15,615 bases of DNA from JBEBXQ01 sp040391535. GTDB taxonomy: Bacteria; Bacteroidota; Bacteroidia; Cytophagales; Spirosomataceae. The stretch spans positions 1-15,615 of the forward strand of contig JBEBXQ010000117.1 of assembly GCA_040391535.1 (NCBI GenBank), read 5' to 3'. The notes under the pieces were generated by a model. It saw only the letters and a list, made by a program, of their open reading frames with translations, was not told the DNA's origin and searched no databases. Shown piece by piece: positions 6,124-12,492 of the stretch; the first letter of the stretch is position 1; every line of letters starts with the position of its first letter. The translations under genes and the position numbers were made by a program.

Positions 6124-6951
6124 ATGCATCTGAAAATACTGGCTACACAATGGGGGAGTGAAGCGTTAACGGCCCGGGATTTTTTAGATAAAGTTCTGGA
6201 AGAGGGCTTTGACGGTGTAGAAATCAATATGCCTGAGGACGCAGTCTACCGGCAACAGTTCATGGAAAAAGCTGAGCCGCTTCGCCATGCCGGGAGTTTT
6301 ACATTTGCCGGGCAATGCGTACTGAATTTACAGCCTGAAAGTTTTGATGACCAATACCGGAGATACAAAAGAAGATTATCGGATCTGTGCAGCCTGCAAC
6401 CCGACTTTGTGAATTGCCAGACAGGGAAGGACTTTTATACGTTTGATGAAAACTGCCGGCTGATCGAACTGGCCATGAACATTTCTGCCAAAAGTAACAT
6501 TCCGGTTTATCATGAGACGCACAGGGGCAAATTCTCTTTTCATGCGCTTACACTGCTCCCTTATCTCGAAAAATTCCCGGAGATGAACGTCACTGCTGAC
6601 TTCTCTCATTTTTGTTGTGTTTCAGAAAGCCTGCTCACCGGACAGGAGGAAATGCTGGTCCGGATCATTCCGCATGTAGCTCATATTCATGCCCGAATCG
6701 GTTTCGCCCAGGGGCCGCAGGTAAACGACTTCACCGCTCCCGAATGGAAAGGGACCGTGGATACGTTTTTGGGCTGGTGGAAACAAATTCTGGACTATCA
6801 CAAAACAAAACAGAACTTTACGATCCTGACAGAGTTCGGGCCTGACCCGTACATGCCCAACATGCCTTTTACCCAAATCCCGCTTACCGACCAGTGGCAA
6901 GCCAATGCAGATATGAAAAACTTATTAAAACAGCAGCTAACCATCAATTAA
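6124..6951 (+). CDS. Sugar phosphate isomerase/epimerase-like TIM-barrel protein
   Basis: This 275-residue protein resembles the xylose isomerase-like / AP endonuclease 2 fold, which catalyses isomerisation, epimerisation or dehydration of sugars and inositols at a divalent metal. The expected metal ligands fall on successive strands: Glu131 in YHETHRG, Asp159 in TADFSHF, His187/His189 in HIHARIG and Glu237 in TEFGP. The first strand is LKILATQWG, and GFDGVEINMP gives the second strand with its conserved glutamate. It lacks a signal peptide. It starts 9 bases after the dioxygenase stop and ends 4 bases before the oxidoreductase start, so translation is probably linked. Pairing with a Gfo/Idh/MocA enzyme is common in inositol and keto-sugar catabolism, which supports a carbohydrate role without naming the substrate. 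Confidence 0.88.
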   Translation: MHLKILATQWGSEALTARDFLDKVLEEGFDGVEINMPEDAVYRQQFMEKAEPLRHAGSFTFAGQCVLNLQPESFDDQYRRYKRRLSDLCSLQPDFVNCQTGKDFYTFDENCRLIELAMNISAKSNIPVYHETHRGKFSFHALTLLPYLEKFPEMNVTADFSHFCCVSESLLTGQEEMLVRIIPHVAHIHARIGFAQGPQVNDFTAPEWKGTVDTFLGWWKQILDYHKTKQNFTILTEFGPDPYMPNMPFTQIPLTDQWQANADMKNLLKQQLTIN

Positions 6952-6955
6952 CACT

Positions 6956-8155
6956 ATGTCAAAGATATGTATTTTAGGAGGAGGTTTTATAGGAAGGTTT
7001 TATGCTGAGTCACTTGCAGGGCAACGGAGTGCAGACGTTGTCACGGTAGTATATTCGAGAAGCGAATCTACCGCCCGCCGTTTCGCGGAAGACTACCATG
7101 TGCCTCACTGCTTTATTGATATGGAGGAGGCTGTGAAGCATCCGGAGTCGGAGGTGGTGGTGATCAGCCTTCCGAATTTTCAGCACGAAGAAGCCGTAAA
7201 CCTATGCGTAAAACACAAAAAGGCCGTACTGTGTACCAAACCTCTCGGCCGGAACGCCACGGAAGCCTTGCGAATGCTGAAGGCCGTGGAAGACGCCGGT
7301 ATTTTTGCAGGTTATCTCGAAGATCTTTGCTATACACCTAAATTCCTCAAGTCACTGAAATCTGTGAAAGACGGTGCTATCGGGCGGATATTGTGGGCTA
7401 AATCAAGGGAAACACACCCTGGTCCTCATGCCGACTGGTTCTGGGACATGGAACTGGCCGGGGGTGGGGCTGTGCTGGACCTGGGCTGTCATTGTATCGA
7501 AATTGCAAGAAGTTTTATCGGAAAAGATATAAAACCGGTGGAAGTAATGTGCTGGGCCGATACCCAGGTGAAGCCTATTGAAGCCGAAGACCACGCCATA
7601 GGTCTGGTAAAATATGAGAACGGGGCTATCGGACAATTTGAGGTTTCGTGGACATTCCGTGGAGGAATGGACCTGCGTGACGAGGTAATGGGCACCGAAG
7701 GTACCATCTGGATAAACTCCTGGCTTCGTACAGGTTTTGAAATGTTTACAAGCGGAGCAGGCGATGGATATATCGCCGAAAAAGCAGAATCCACGTCCGG
7801 CTGGCAGTTTCCTGTAGGAGATGAAGTCCATGAGCTGGGATACACCAATATGTTTACCGATATGCTGAATGCCTGTGAAAAAGGTGTACAGCCGCAGGAA
7901 ACTTTCTATGACGGTTACGTAGTAAATGCCATCATTGACGCAGCCTACAAGTCTTCAAAATCCAGACAATGGGAGGCCGTGGCATTACCGGTCTGGAGAG
8001 GTTTGGAAGGTGTTCAGAAGCCTTCGGTCTATAAAGAGTTTGACACGAACCATTGGCTGATAAAAGAAGAACTGCTGCCCAACGGAGACAGAGTAACCAT
8101 CCTGAAAGAAAAGAAGTCAGGTAAAATTCTGGAGAAAGTAATCCCCGGCCCGTGA
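6956..8155 (+). CDS. Gfo/Idh/MocA family oxidoreductase
   Basis: This 399-residue NAD(P)-dependent oxidoreductase would oxidise or reduce a sugar, inositol or sugar derivative at a hydroxyl/ketone position. A Rossmann nucleotide-binding motif GGGFIG opens the protein (residues 8-13). The family's EKP-like motif appears as TKPLG with Lys95-Pro96. The catalytic GGGAVLDLGCHC motif supplies Asp175 and His179 in the usual D-x3-H spacing. The C-terminal substrate domain (GAIGQFEVSWTFRGG, VMGTEGTIWI) is complete. No twin-arginine or other export signal is seen, unlike many secreted Bacteroidota relatives, so it should be cytoplasmic. It is the last gene of the operon, 4 bases after the isomerase-like gene. 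A weak stem (8193-8222) followed by TTTT may terminate the transcript. Confidence 0.92.
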   Translation: MSKICILGGGFIGRFYAESLAGQRSADVVTVVYSRSESTARRFAEDYHVPHCFIDMEEAVKHPESEVVVISLPNFQHEEAVNLCVKHKKAVLCTKPLGRNATEALRMLKAVEDAGIFAGYLEDLCYTPKFLKSLKSVKDGAIGRILWAKSRETHPGPHADWFWDMELAGGGAVLDLGCHCIEIARSFIGKDIKPVEVMCWADTQVKPIEAEDHAIGLVKYENGAIGQFEVSWTFRGGMDLRDEVMGTEGTIWINSWLRTGFEMFTSGAGDGYIAEKAESTSGWQFPVGDEVHELGYTNMFTDMLNACEKGVQPQETFYDGYVVNAIIDAAYKSSKSRQWEAVALPVWRGLEGVQKPSVYKEFDTNHWLIKEELLPNGDRVTILKEKKSGKILEKVIPGP

Positions 8156-8192
8156 ACATTCCGGATATAAGCTGTTTATGAGAACCCGGACC

Positions 8193-8226
8193 CCTACCAG
8201 ACGTGCCTCCGTTGCAGGTAGGTTTT
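8193..8226 (+). terminator. Weak candidate terminator after the oxidoreductase operon
   Basis: CCTACC (8193-8198) and GGTAGG (8217-8222) form a 6 bp stem with an 18-base loop, followed immediately by TTTT, 38 bases after the operon's last stop codon. The long loop and short T-run make it a weak candidate. Confidence 0.35.
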
Positions 8227-8257
8227 ATACCTTGGTTTTGTAAAATAATTTCACTAT

Positions 8258-8298
8258 TTCACGGTTATTTTAAATCTGAAGGACTGACAGGATAATAG
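8258..8298 (+). repeat. Dispersed ~42 bp repeat, copy 1
   Basis: From TTCACGGTTAT to ATAATAG this stretch aligns with 11555-11597 (TTCGCGGTTAT to ATGATAG). A 2-base indel follows the shared CGGTTAT, and about 24 of the next 31 positions are identical, including TTTTAA, GGA and TGAC. It lies in a 221-base gene-free spacer between the operon and the 167-residue protein. The flanking inverted arms seen around copy 2 are not evident here. Confidence 0.55.
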
Positions 8299-8376
8299 AA
8301 AGCATGTAGCATCCGCAACTCGGACCTTGAAGTAATTATTTGCATCCGGCATATATTTCACCAAATTGAAATAACG

Positions 8377-8880
8377 ATGACAGAATATCAGGCTAAATCA
8401 GACAAGTCTTTCACTTTTGAGGTAAGTGAGGGAGACAGACTGATCGGTATACTTACCTACGAAAGCTGGTTTAAGTTTAATGCTGTAATAAAGATGGCAG
8501 ATCAGTCACATTACAGGGTGGAACCGAAAGGTTTCTGGGGAACAACGATTGAACTTAAGGACGGAGAGAAGGTGCTGCTAAAATTCGAAATGAACTGGAA
8601 TGGAGAAATTGTCCTGCAAACCTTCGTTAGCGATATTGAAAAAGGGTATATTTTTAAACACAGAGGCATTTTTAAAGAATCATTTGTGCTGACAGACCAG
8701 GAAGGAACTGAGCTTTTAGTCCTGAAACCGCATCTGAAATGGAACAGGATGAATTATGAATACCGGATAACCATATCAGACACCTTTGCTACACTTCCTG
8801 ATAAGGAAATAGTATTGATGAGTGCTTTACATTGCGCCAATTATTATATGTCAATGATGATGGCTACGATGGGAGTATAA
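8377..8880 (+). CDS. Uncharacterised protein, possibly LURP-one/tubby-like fold
   Basis: I do not firmly recognise this 167-residue protein. It is rich in alternating beta-strand patterns (FTFEVSEGDRLIGILTYES, YRVEPKGFWGTTIELKDGE, LKFEMNWNGEIVLQTF, YIFKHRGIFKESFVLTDQEG, LLVLKPHLKWNRMNYEYRI) and ends in a hydrophobic, methionine-rich helix (SALHCANYYMSMMMATMGV). Repeated short strands with a terminal hydrophobic helix recall the LURP-one/tubby-like beta-barrel, and I recall similar 160-170 residue hypothetical proteins in Bacteroidota, but this is a fold guess and not a function. There is no signal peptide. The gene stands alone, with gene-free stretches of 221 and 505 bases on either side. 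The ATG at 8377 is the first in frame and lacks a Shine-Dalgarno site. Confidence 0.75.
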   Translation: MTEYQAKSDKSFTFEVSEGDRLIGILTYESWFKFNAVIKMADQSHYRVEPKGFWGTTIELKDGEKVLLKFEMNWNGEIVLQTFVSDIEKGYIFKHRGIFKESFVLTDQEGTELLVLKPHLKWNRMNYEYRITISDTFATLPDKEIVLMSALHCANYYMSMMMATMGV

Positions 8881-9385
8881 GGGTAAGTAAATATTGCCGG
8901 TATTTTTGGTTTTGCATTGGCCGGGTGGAATCAGTTAATTCTGCAGGGACGTTGTATAGCAACACTCAACCCGAACAAGAATTTTAAAGCAATTTATGAT
9001 CAGTTAATGAAAATCGCTTTGACAGTTTCGCTATTTTTGATTTTGTATGAATAGTCTGAACAGAACATTAGTGATTGCAGATTCACGCTGGCACTGAAAA
9101 AGTCCGGAGTGTTTTTCAGGTCTTCCGGACAAACCGAAAAATTATTCAACAATTACATTTGAATCGTAAGCAATTGAAAAGGAGCAACATTAAAATTAAG
9201 GCATGGCAACTTTGCTAGAGAAACAATGTACCGGCATTCTGATAAAACCGGGAAGAAACAATGGATGAAATTAATAAATTAGCGGGAAATTAATGATGAG
9301 TTTTTAACCGCGCAGTTGCAAAAGACAGGCCTCTGTCAGGCTGAAGTTTCCCAATCGTATAAGTGTCTTCCCCCGTTAACCTGCA
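8881..9385. other. 505-base gene-free spacer
   Basis: No convincing gene is visible on either strand. A 21-codon frame starting at 9202 is too short to support. The notable content is a pair of interlocked hairpins at 9094-9130 and a small GACAG-GCCT-CTGTC hairpin at 9324-9337 in the probable leader of the AraC gene; TGTCTT at 9364-9369 could compete for part of its left arm (AAGACA, 9322-9327). The rest is AT-rich and shows no feature I can name. It may hold decayed coding sequence, but no frame is long enough to identify. Confidence 0.5.
9094..9130. other. Two interlocking stem sequences (pseudoknot order or alternative hairpins)
   Basis: CTGAAAAA (9094-9101) pairs perfectly with TTTTTCAG (9112-9119). 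GTCCGGA (9102-9108) pairs perfectly with TCCGGAC (9124-9130). The four arms are in the order A-B-A'-B', so the hairpins are mutually exclusive, or an H-type pseudoknot if geometry permits. With no base between A and B, a full pseudoknot would be strained. No T-run follows on the plus strand. Confidence 0.5.
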
Positions 9386-10204
9386 ATGGAATACAAAGCG
9401 AAATATATAACAGAGGATATTAAGCTTTCCTGCTACGAGGATAAGTTTTTCAAATCGGATATTATGTTTGATCACCATATGCTGATCTGGTTCCTTTCCG
9501 GTGAAACGAAAATTGTCCAGGCTGATGCTGCTTACCTTTTCAGGAAAGGCGATATTTTTCTGATCCCCCGAAATCAGCTGGCGACCATTATCAATTACCC
9601 CAAAGACGGCCAGCCGCATAAAACGGTTGTGATGCACTTATCCACTGCGAGGCTAAGAGATTTTTACGCAGACCTCAATGTGCAGACTCAAGCTCCGGAT
9701 TCACAAAGGATTCTTTCTTACAGCAATCATCCGCTACTGGAAAGCTGCCTGTCTTCCCTGGTCCCTTACTTTGAGATGAAAGACCTGCCTGAAAATATCG
9801 CATCACTGAAAATAACGGAAGCGATCAGTATTCTCAGAACTATTGACAAAGGGATAGACAATGTACTGGCAAACTTTGAAGAACCCGGGAAAATAGACCT
9901 GGCAGACTACATGGAAAAGAATTTTATGTTCAATCTGCCTTTGGAAAAATTCGGATATCTGACCGGCCGCAGCCTCACCACTTTTAAGCGTGACTTCAGC
10001 AGGGTATTCAACACAACACCCCAGCGGTGGCTTACCCAAAAACGGTTGGAATCAGCTCATTACCAGTTTGTGGAAAAGAAGAGAAAACCTATTGACGTCT
10101 GCTATGAAGTGGGCTTTGAAAACCTGTCGCATTTTTCTTATGCCTTCAAAAAGCGGTTTGGTTACACACCTACAGAATTGATGGGCCAAAGGGCGGTTCA
10201 TTAA
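9386..10204 (+). CDS. AraC-family transcriptional regulator
   Basis: This 272-residue regulator has an N-terminal sensor region with cupin-like strands (KIVQADAAYLFRKGDIFLIPRNQLATI), a linker helix region, and a C-terminal AraC DNA-binding domain at about 170-268. The first helix-turn-helix is FNLPLEKFGYLTGRSLTTFKRDF and the second is PIDVCYEVGFENLSHFSYAF, followed by the family-typical KKRFGYTPTEL. The sensor half resembles the ExsA-type arrangement more than the HQH cupin of the other AraC regulator in this window, so the two are not recent duplicates. It precedes the MBL-fold hydrolase in the same direction with an 84-base gap and may regulate it or itself. A small hairpin lies in its leader at 9324-9337. 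The ligand is unknown. Confidence 0.9.
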   Translation: MEYKAKYITEDIKLSCYEDKFFKSDIMFDHHMLIWFLSGETKIVQADAAYLFRKGDIFLIPRNQLATIINYPKDGQPHKTVVMHLSTARLRDFYADLNVQTQAPDSQRILSYSNHPLLESCLSSLVPYFEMKDLPENIASLKITEAISILRTIDKGIDNVLANFEEPGKIDLADYMEKNFMFNLPLEKFGYLTGRSLTTFKRDFSRVFNTTPQRWLTQKRLESAHYQFVEKKRKPIDVCYEVGFENLSHFSYAFKKRFGYTPTELMGQRAVH

Positions 10205-10288
10205 CTTTCTTTGGGCACACAGCCGTCAAAGCTTCGCCATGATCATACCGACTGTACCATTATTTATCATTAAATGTTTTTTGTATAA

Positions 10289-11290
10289 ATGGAGATCCCA
10301 ACCGCCAGAAGTTACACATCTAATCCGGCATTAGAAACCATCATGCCGGGTTGGCCGGGCACGCCCTTAGACCGGAAAGGTTTGTTTATCAATGAAGAAT
10401 TTCCGGTGGTAATCAGTTACCGGGCTGTGCTGAAATTTATGTTGCAGAGAAATCCTCAAAGGCAACTGAAACTAAAGGATACGTGGCGTATTGCTGTTTG
10501 TAAAAATGATGACTGGCTTTTTGATCCTGGTGATAAGATTGTATGGCTGGGACATGCCAGTTTTTTTATTCAGCTATCAGGTGTACGTATGCTGATCGAT
10601 CCTGTTTTCGGGAAACTGCCTGTGGGCAGACGCTATTCAGAATTACCTGTTGATCCGGAGAAACTACTGAATATTGATTACATACTGGTTTCGCATGCTC
10701 ATTATGACCACTGTGATAAAAGCAGTCTGAAAAGTTTAGCAGTCCGGAATCCGCATGCCCGGATATTAACAGGCCTGAAATTAAATGAACTGATTGCGAA
10801 ATGGGTGACAAATCCGACTCAGCCGGCAGGCTGGTATCAGCAGTATCAGCTTAATGACAGGGTGAAGATAACTTTTCTGCCGTCACGGCATTGGGCTAAC
10901 AGAAGCACTTTTGATGTCAATACTACGCTTTGGGGTGGGTTTATGATTCAATCCGAAAATAAAAATATCTATTTTGGTGGCGATTCAGGCTATGGTTCCC
11001 ATTTTAAAACCATTGGTGAGTTGTTTCCCGATATCGACGTTGCCTTAATTGGTGCAGGAGCGTATTCGCCAGGGTGGTTCATGTCACCAAATCACCAGGA
11101 CCCTTATGATGCGGTAAAGGCTTTTCATGCAACAGGTGCGAAGACATTCATTCCTTTTCATTACGGAACATTTGATGTCGCCGATGAACCCATGAGCGAG
11201 CCCGAAAAAATCCTGAATTCCCTCAATGCCGAAGGTAAAATCAATAATCAGCTTAAACTTTTAAAGTTGGGAGAACCATTTGTTGTGTAA
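10289..11290 (+). CDS. MBL-fold metallo-hydrolase (NAPE-PLD/UlaG-like)
   Basis: This 333-residue protein has the metallo-beta-lactamase fold with a complete two-zinc site: His136-x-His138-x-Asp140-His141 (in SHAHYDH), His201 (in SRHWANR), Asp232 (in GGDSGYG) and His291 (in FHYGTFD). The segment WLGHASFFIQLSGVRMLIDPVF is typical of the N-acyl-phosphatidylethanolamine phospholipase D-like and UlaG-like branch rather than of true beta-lactamases, and the N-terminal PGWPGTPLDRKGLFIN block is also seen in that group. No signal peptide is visible, so it is probably cytoplasmic or membrane-peripheral. Substrate could be a phosphodiester or lactone; it cannot be read from the sequence. It follows the AraC gene by 84 bases and could be under its control. 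Confidence 0.9.
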   Translation: MEIPTARSYTSNPALETIMPGWPGTPLDRKGLFINEEFPVVISYRAVLKFMLQRNPQRQLKLKDTWRIAVCKNDDWLFDPGDKIVWLGHASFFIQLSGVRMLIDPVFGKLPVGRRYSELPVDPEKLLNIDYILVSHAHYDHCDKSSLKSLAVRNPHARILTGLKLNELIAKWVTNPTQPAGWYQQYQLNDRVKITFLPSRHWANRSTFDVNTTLWGGFMIQSENKNIYFGGDSGYGSHFKTIGELFPDIDVALIGAGAYSPGWFMSPNHQDPYDAVKAFHATGAKTFIPFHYGTFDVADEPMSEPEKILNSLNAEGKINNQLKLLKLGEPFVV

Positions 11291-11312
11291 TGGGATGGGG
11301 AAGCTGATACCG

Positions 11313-11365
11313 TTTCCCGGCAATCATCAGATGGCATAACCGGTTTTCTCAACATAGCCGGGAAA
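11313..11365. repeat. 9 bp perfect inverted repeat after the MBL gene
   Basis: TTTCCCGGC (11313-11321) and GCCGGGAAA (11357-11365) are exact reverse complements with a 35-base loop that contains the 8-base palindrome AACCGGTT (11338-11345). It begins 22 bases after the MBL stop codon. There is no T-run directly after it, so it is not a standard terminator; it might stabilise the 3' end of the message. Confidence 0.5.
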
Positions 11366-11521
11366 GTAGTTTTCCAGAGATGGAAGGTATTTTCAAGGAT
11401 TAATGACCGAGACAGGGTGGGTGAGAGTTGCTGAACTAACATCAGTTCGGGATAGGCTTATTATCTGAAAATATCACCCTCTCAGGTTTAGGGGATGAAC
11501 ATTATTTTCTTCTTGTTTCTA

Positions 11522-11551
11522 TAATCATGCCACTTTCTTTAATCATGCCAC
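11522..11551. repeat. 12-base direct repeat TAATCATGCCAC
   Basis: TAATCATGCCAC occurs at 11522-11533 and again at 11540-11551, an 18-base period. The core AATCATGC recurs in the right arm of the terminator hairpin (ending 11683), and GCATGATT is its inverted copy in the left arm. This may be an operator array or part of a repeat unit. Confidence 0.5.
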
Positions 11552-11636
11552 CACTTCGCGGTTATATTTTAAGTCCGATGGAATGACTGTATGATAGCAA
11601 GGCGGAGCTATCTGTAAATTTAACTGCGAAGCGGTG
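11549..11636 (+). ncRNA. Candidate structured RNA or repeat: long stem with nested hairpin
   Basis: Positions 11549-11564 pair with 11621-11636 as a 16-position stem (core CCACTTCGCGGTTA against TAACTGCGAAGCGG) with one A-C mismatch and one G-T wobble. Inside, GATAGC and GCTATC (about 11593-11612) form a second 6 bp hairpin. Thirteen bases later a strong intrinsic terminator begins, as expected for a small RNA with its own end. The left half overlaps dispersed repeat copy 2. No promoter has been identified, and a DNA-level palindromic mobile repeat is an equally good reading. Confidence 0.35.
11555..11597 (+). repeat. Dispersed ~42 bp repeat, copy 2
   Basis: This aligns with 8258-8298 with one 2-base indel and about 77 percent identity after the shared CGGTTAT. 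It makes up the left arm and inner part of the long stem at 11549-11636. Two diverged copies in two non-coding spacers of the same window suggest a family with more copies elsewhere in the genome. Confidence 0.55.
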
Positions 11637-11648
11637 ACAGGGTTCTGA

Positions 11649-11688
11649 GCATGATTTAAAATTATTTTAATTTAAAATCATGCTTTTT
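11649..11688 (+). terminator. Strong rho-independent terminator
   Basis: A 35-base hairpin (11649-11683) has 9 outer pairs (GCATGATTT with AAATCATGC), one A-A mismatch, 6 inner A-T pairs and a TTT loop. It is followed at once by TTTTT (11684-11688). It is 358 bases beyond the MBL stop codon, so it serves either a long 3' untranslated region or a separate non-coding transcript. Confidence 0.7.
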
Positions 11689-11782
11689 CTTCATGGTTAG
11701 AATCTTATTTATTGCAGAATAATGTCAATCGATAACCCAAGTCTGAGTTGAAAAAATAGTTTCTGATTTACACACTAAACGT

Positions 11783-12409
11783 ATGAAGCAAGTATACACA
11801 CTCATTACGATTATCTGCTCTATGTCTGTATCTCATGCCCAATCTGTCAGGTATGAGTACAATGATGCTGGTAACAGAATTCTCCGTTCCTATGAAAATT
11901 CTCTTCCCGTCACACTGACCGATCTTGCCGTTATTTCTGAAAATTCGGCCGCCTTGCTGACGTGGTATACGGTGGAAGAGGCTGACTTTGAGCATTTCGG
12001 GGTCGAACGCAGCCCTGACGGTAAGAACTGGACTTCTCTGGGAAATGTGCCTGCTAAAGGTGGTGGCGGTTACTTTTTTACAGATGAGACTCCTCTTGAA
12101 GGACAGAACCTGTACCGTCTGAAACTGAATGAAACAAACGGCACCTACGCGTATAGCCGATACGTCTCGCTTGATTTCACAACCTTGTTTTCCGTTTATC
12201 CTAATCCGGTCAGGGATCGTCTGACCATTGCAGAAGCCGTTTCAGGAGGAAAGGTTGCCGTGGTTACGAATGCAGGAGAAACACTCATAACTGACGGATC
12301 TGTGCCGGGTGACGGTCTGGACCTGAGCGGATTGCTTCCGGGTGTGTACCTGCTCCAGTACAGCACGCCGGGAGTACCCGTGAAAACGGTTAAAATCATC
12401 AAAGAATAA
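11783..12409 (+). CDS. Secreted protein with RHS-like motif and T9SS C-terminal sorting domain
   Basis: This 208-residue exported protein starts with a Sec signal peptide (about residues 1-19, MKQVYTLITIICSMSVSHA). A single RHS/YD-like motif follows at once: VRYEYNDAGNRILRSYEN. The middle (about 40-130) is a beta-sandwich-like segment with LTWYTVEEADFEHFGVERS and FFTDETPLEGQNLYRLKL, common next to sorting signals in Bacteroidota. Residues 137-208 (SVYPNP through LDLSGLLPGVYLLQY to a basic tail KTVKIIKE) are a type A type IX secretion sorting domain. The product should cross the outer membrane by T9SS and be attached to or released from the cell surface. It lies 83 bases upstream of the large RHS gene in the same direction. 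Its single RHS-like motif suggests the two act together or share ancestry. Confidence 0.88.
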   Translation: MKQVYTLITIICSMSVSHAQSVRYEYNDAGNRILRSYENSLPVTLTDLAVISENSAALLTWYTVEEADFEHFGVERSPDGKNWTSLGNVPAKGGGGYFFTDETPLEGQNLYRLKLNETNGTYAYSRYVSLDFTTLFSVYPNPVRDRLTIAEAVSGGKVAVVTNAGETLITDGSVPGDGLDLSGLLPGVYLLQYSTPGVPVKTVKIIKE

Positions 12410-12448
12410 AAAGAACAAATTGACAGGCAGGCAGTCTTGTTTCCAGGC

Positions 12449-12480
12449 AATGGATGAGTGTGCTTGCTCCATTATTTTAT
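12449..12480 (+). terminator. Weak hairpin between the T9SS protein and the RHS gene
   Basis: AATGGA (12449-12454) and TCCATT (12468-12473) form a 6 bp stem with a 13-base loop, followed by an AT-rich ATTTTATT stretch. It may attenuate transcription into the RHS gene, but the run of T is short and interrupted. Confidence 0.25.
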
Positions 12481-12492
12481 TAACCCGAGTCT

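Larger units (their letters stand above)
11291..11782. other. 492-base structured gene-free region
   Basis: No supported gene is visible. The stretch holds, in order: a 9 bp inverted repeat (11313-11365), two similar GGAAA-TA-TTTTC stretches (11361-11398), a small hairpin GAACT-AACATC-AGTTC near 11432-11447, a 12-base direct repeat (11522-11551), a long stem with a nested hairpin (11549-11636) that contains copy 2 of a dispersed repeat, and a strong terminator hairpin (11649-11688). The density of structure suggests a non-coding transcript, or a mobile repeat unit inserted after the MBL gene. Confidence 0.55.

Noticed and set aside
9202..9267. 21-codon frame beginning ATGGCAACT after an AAGG-like stretch
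   Set aside because: Too short to support, no similarity recognised, and no terminator or partner nearby.
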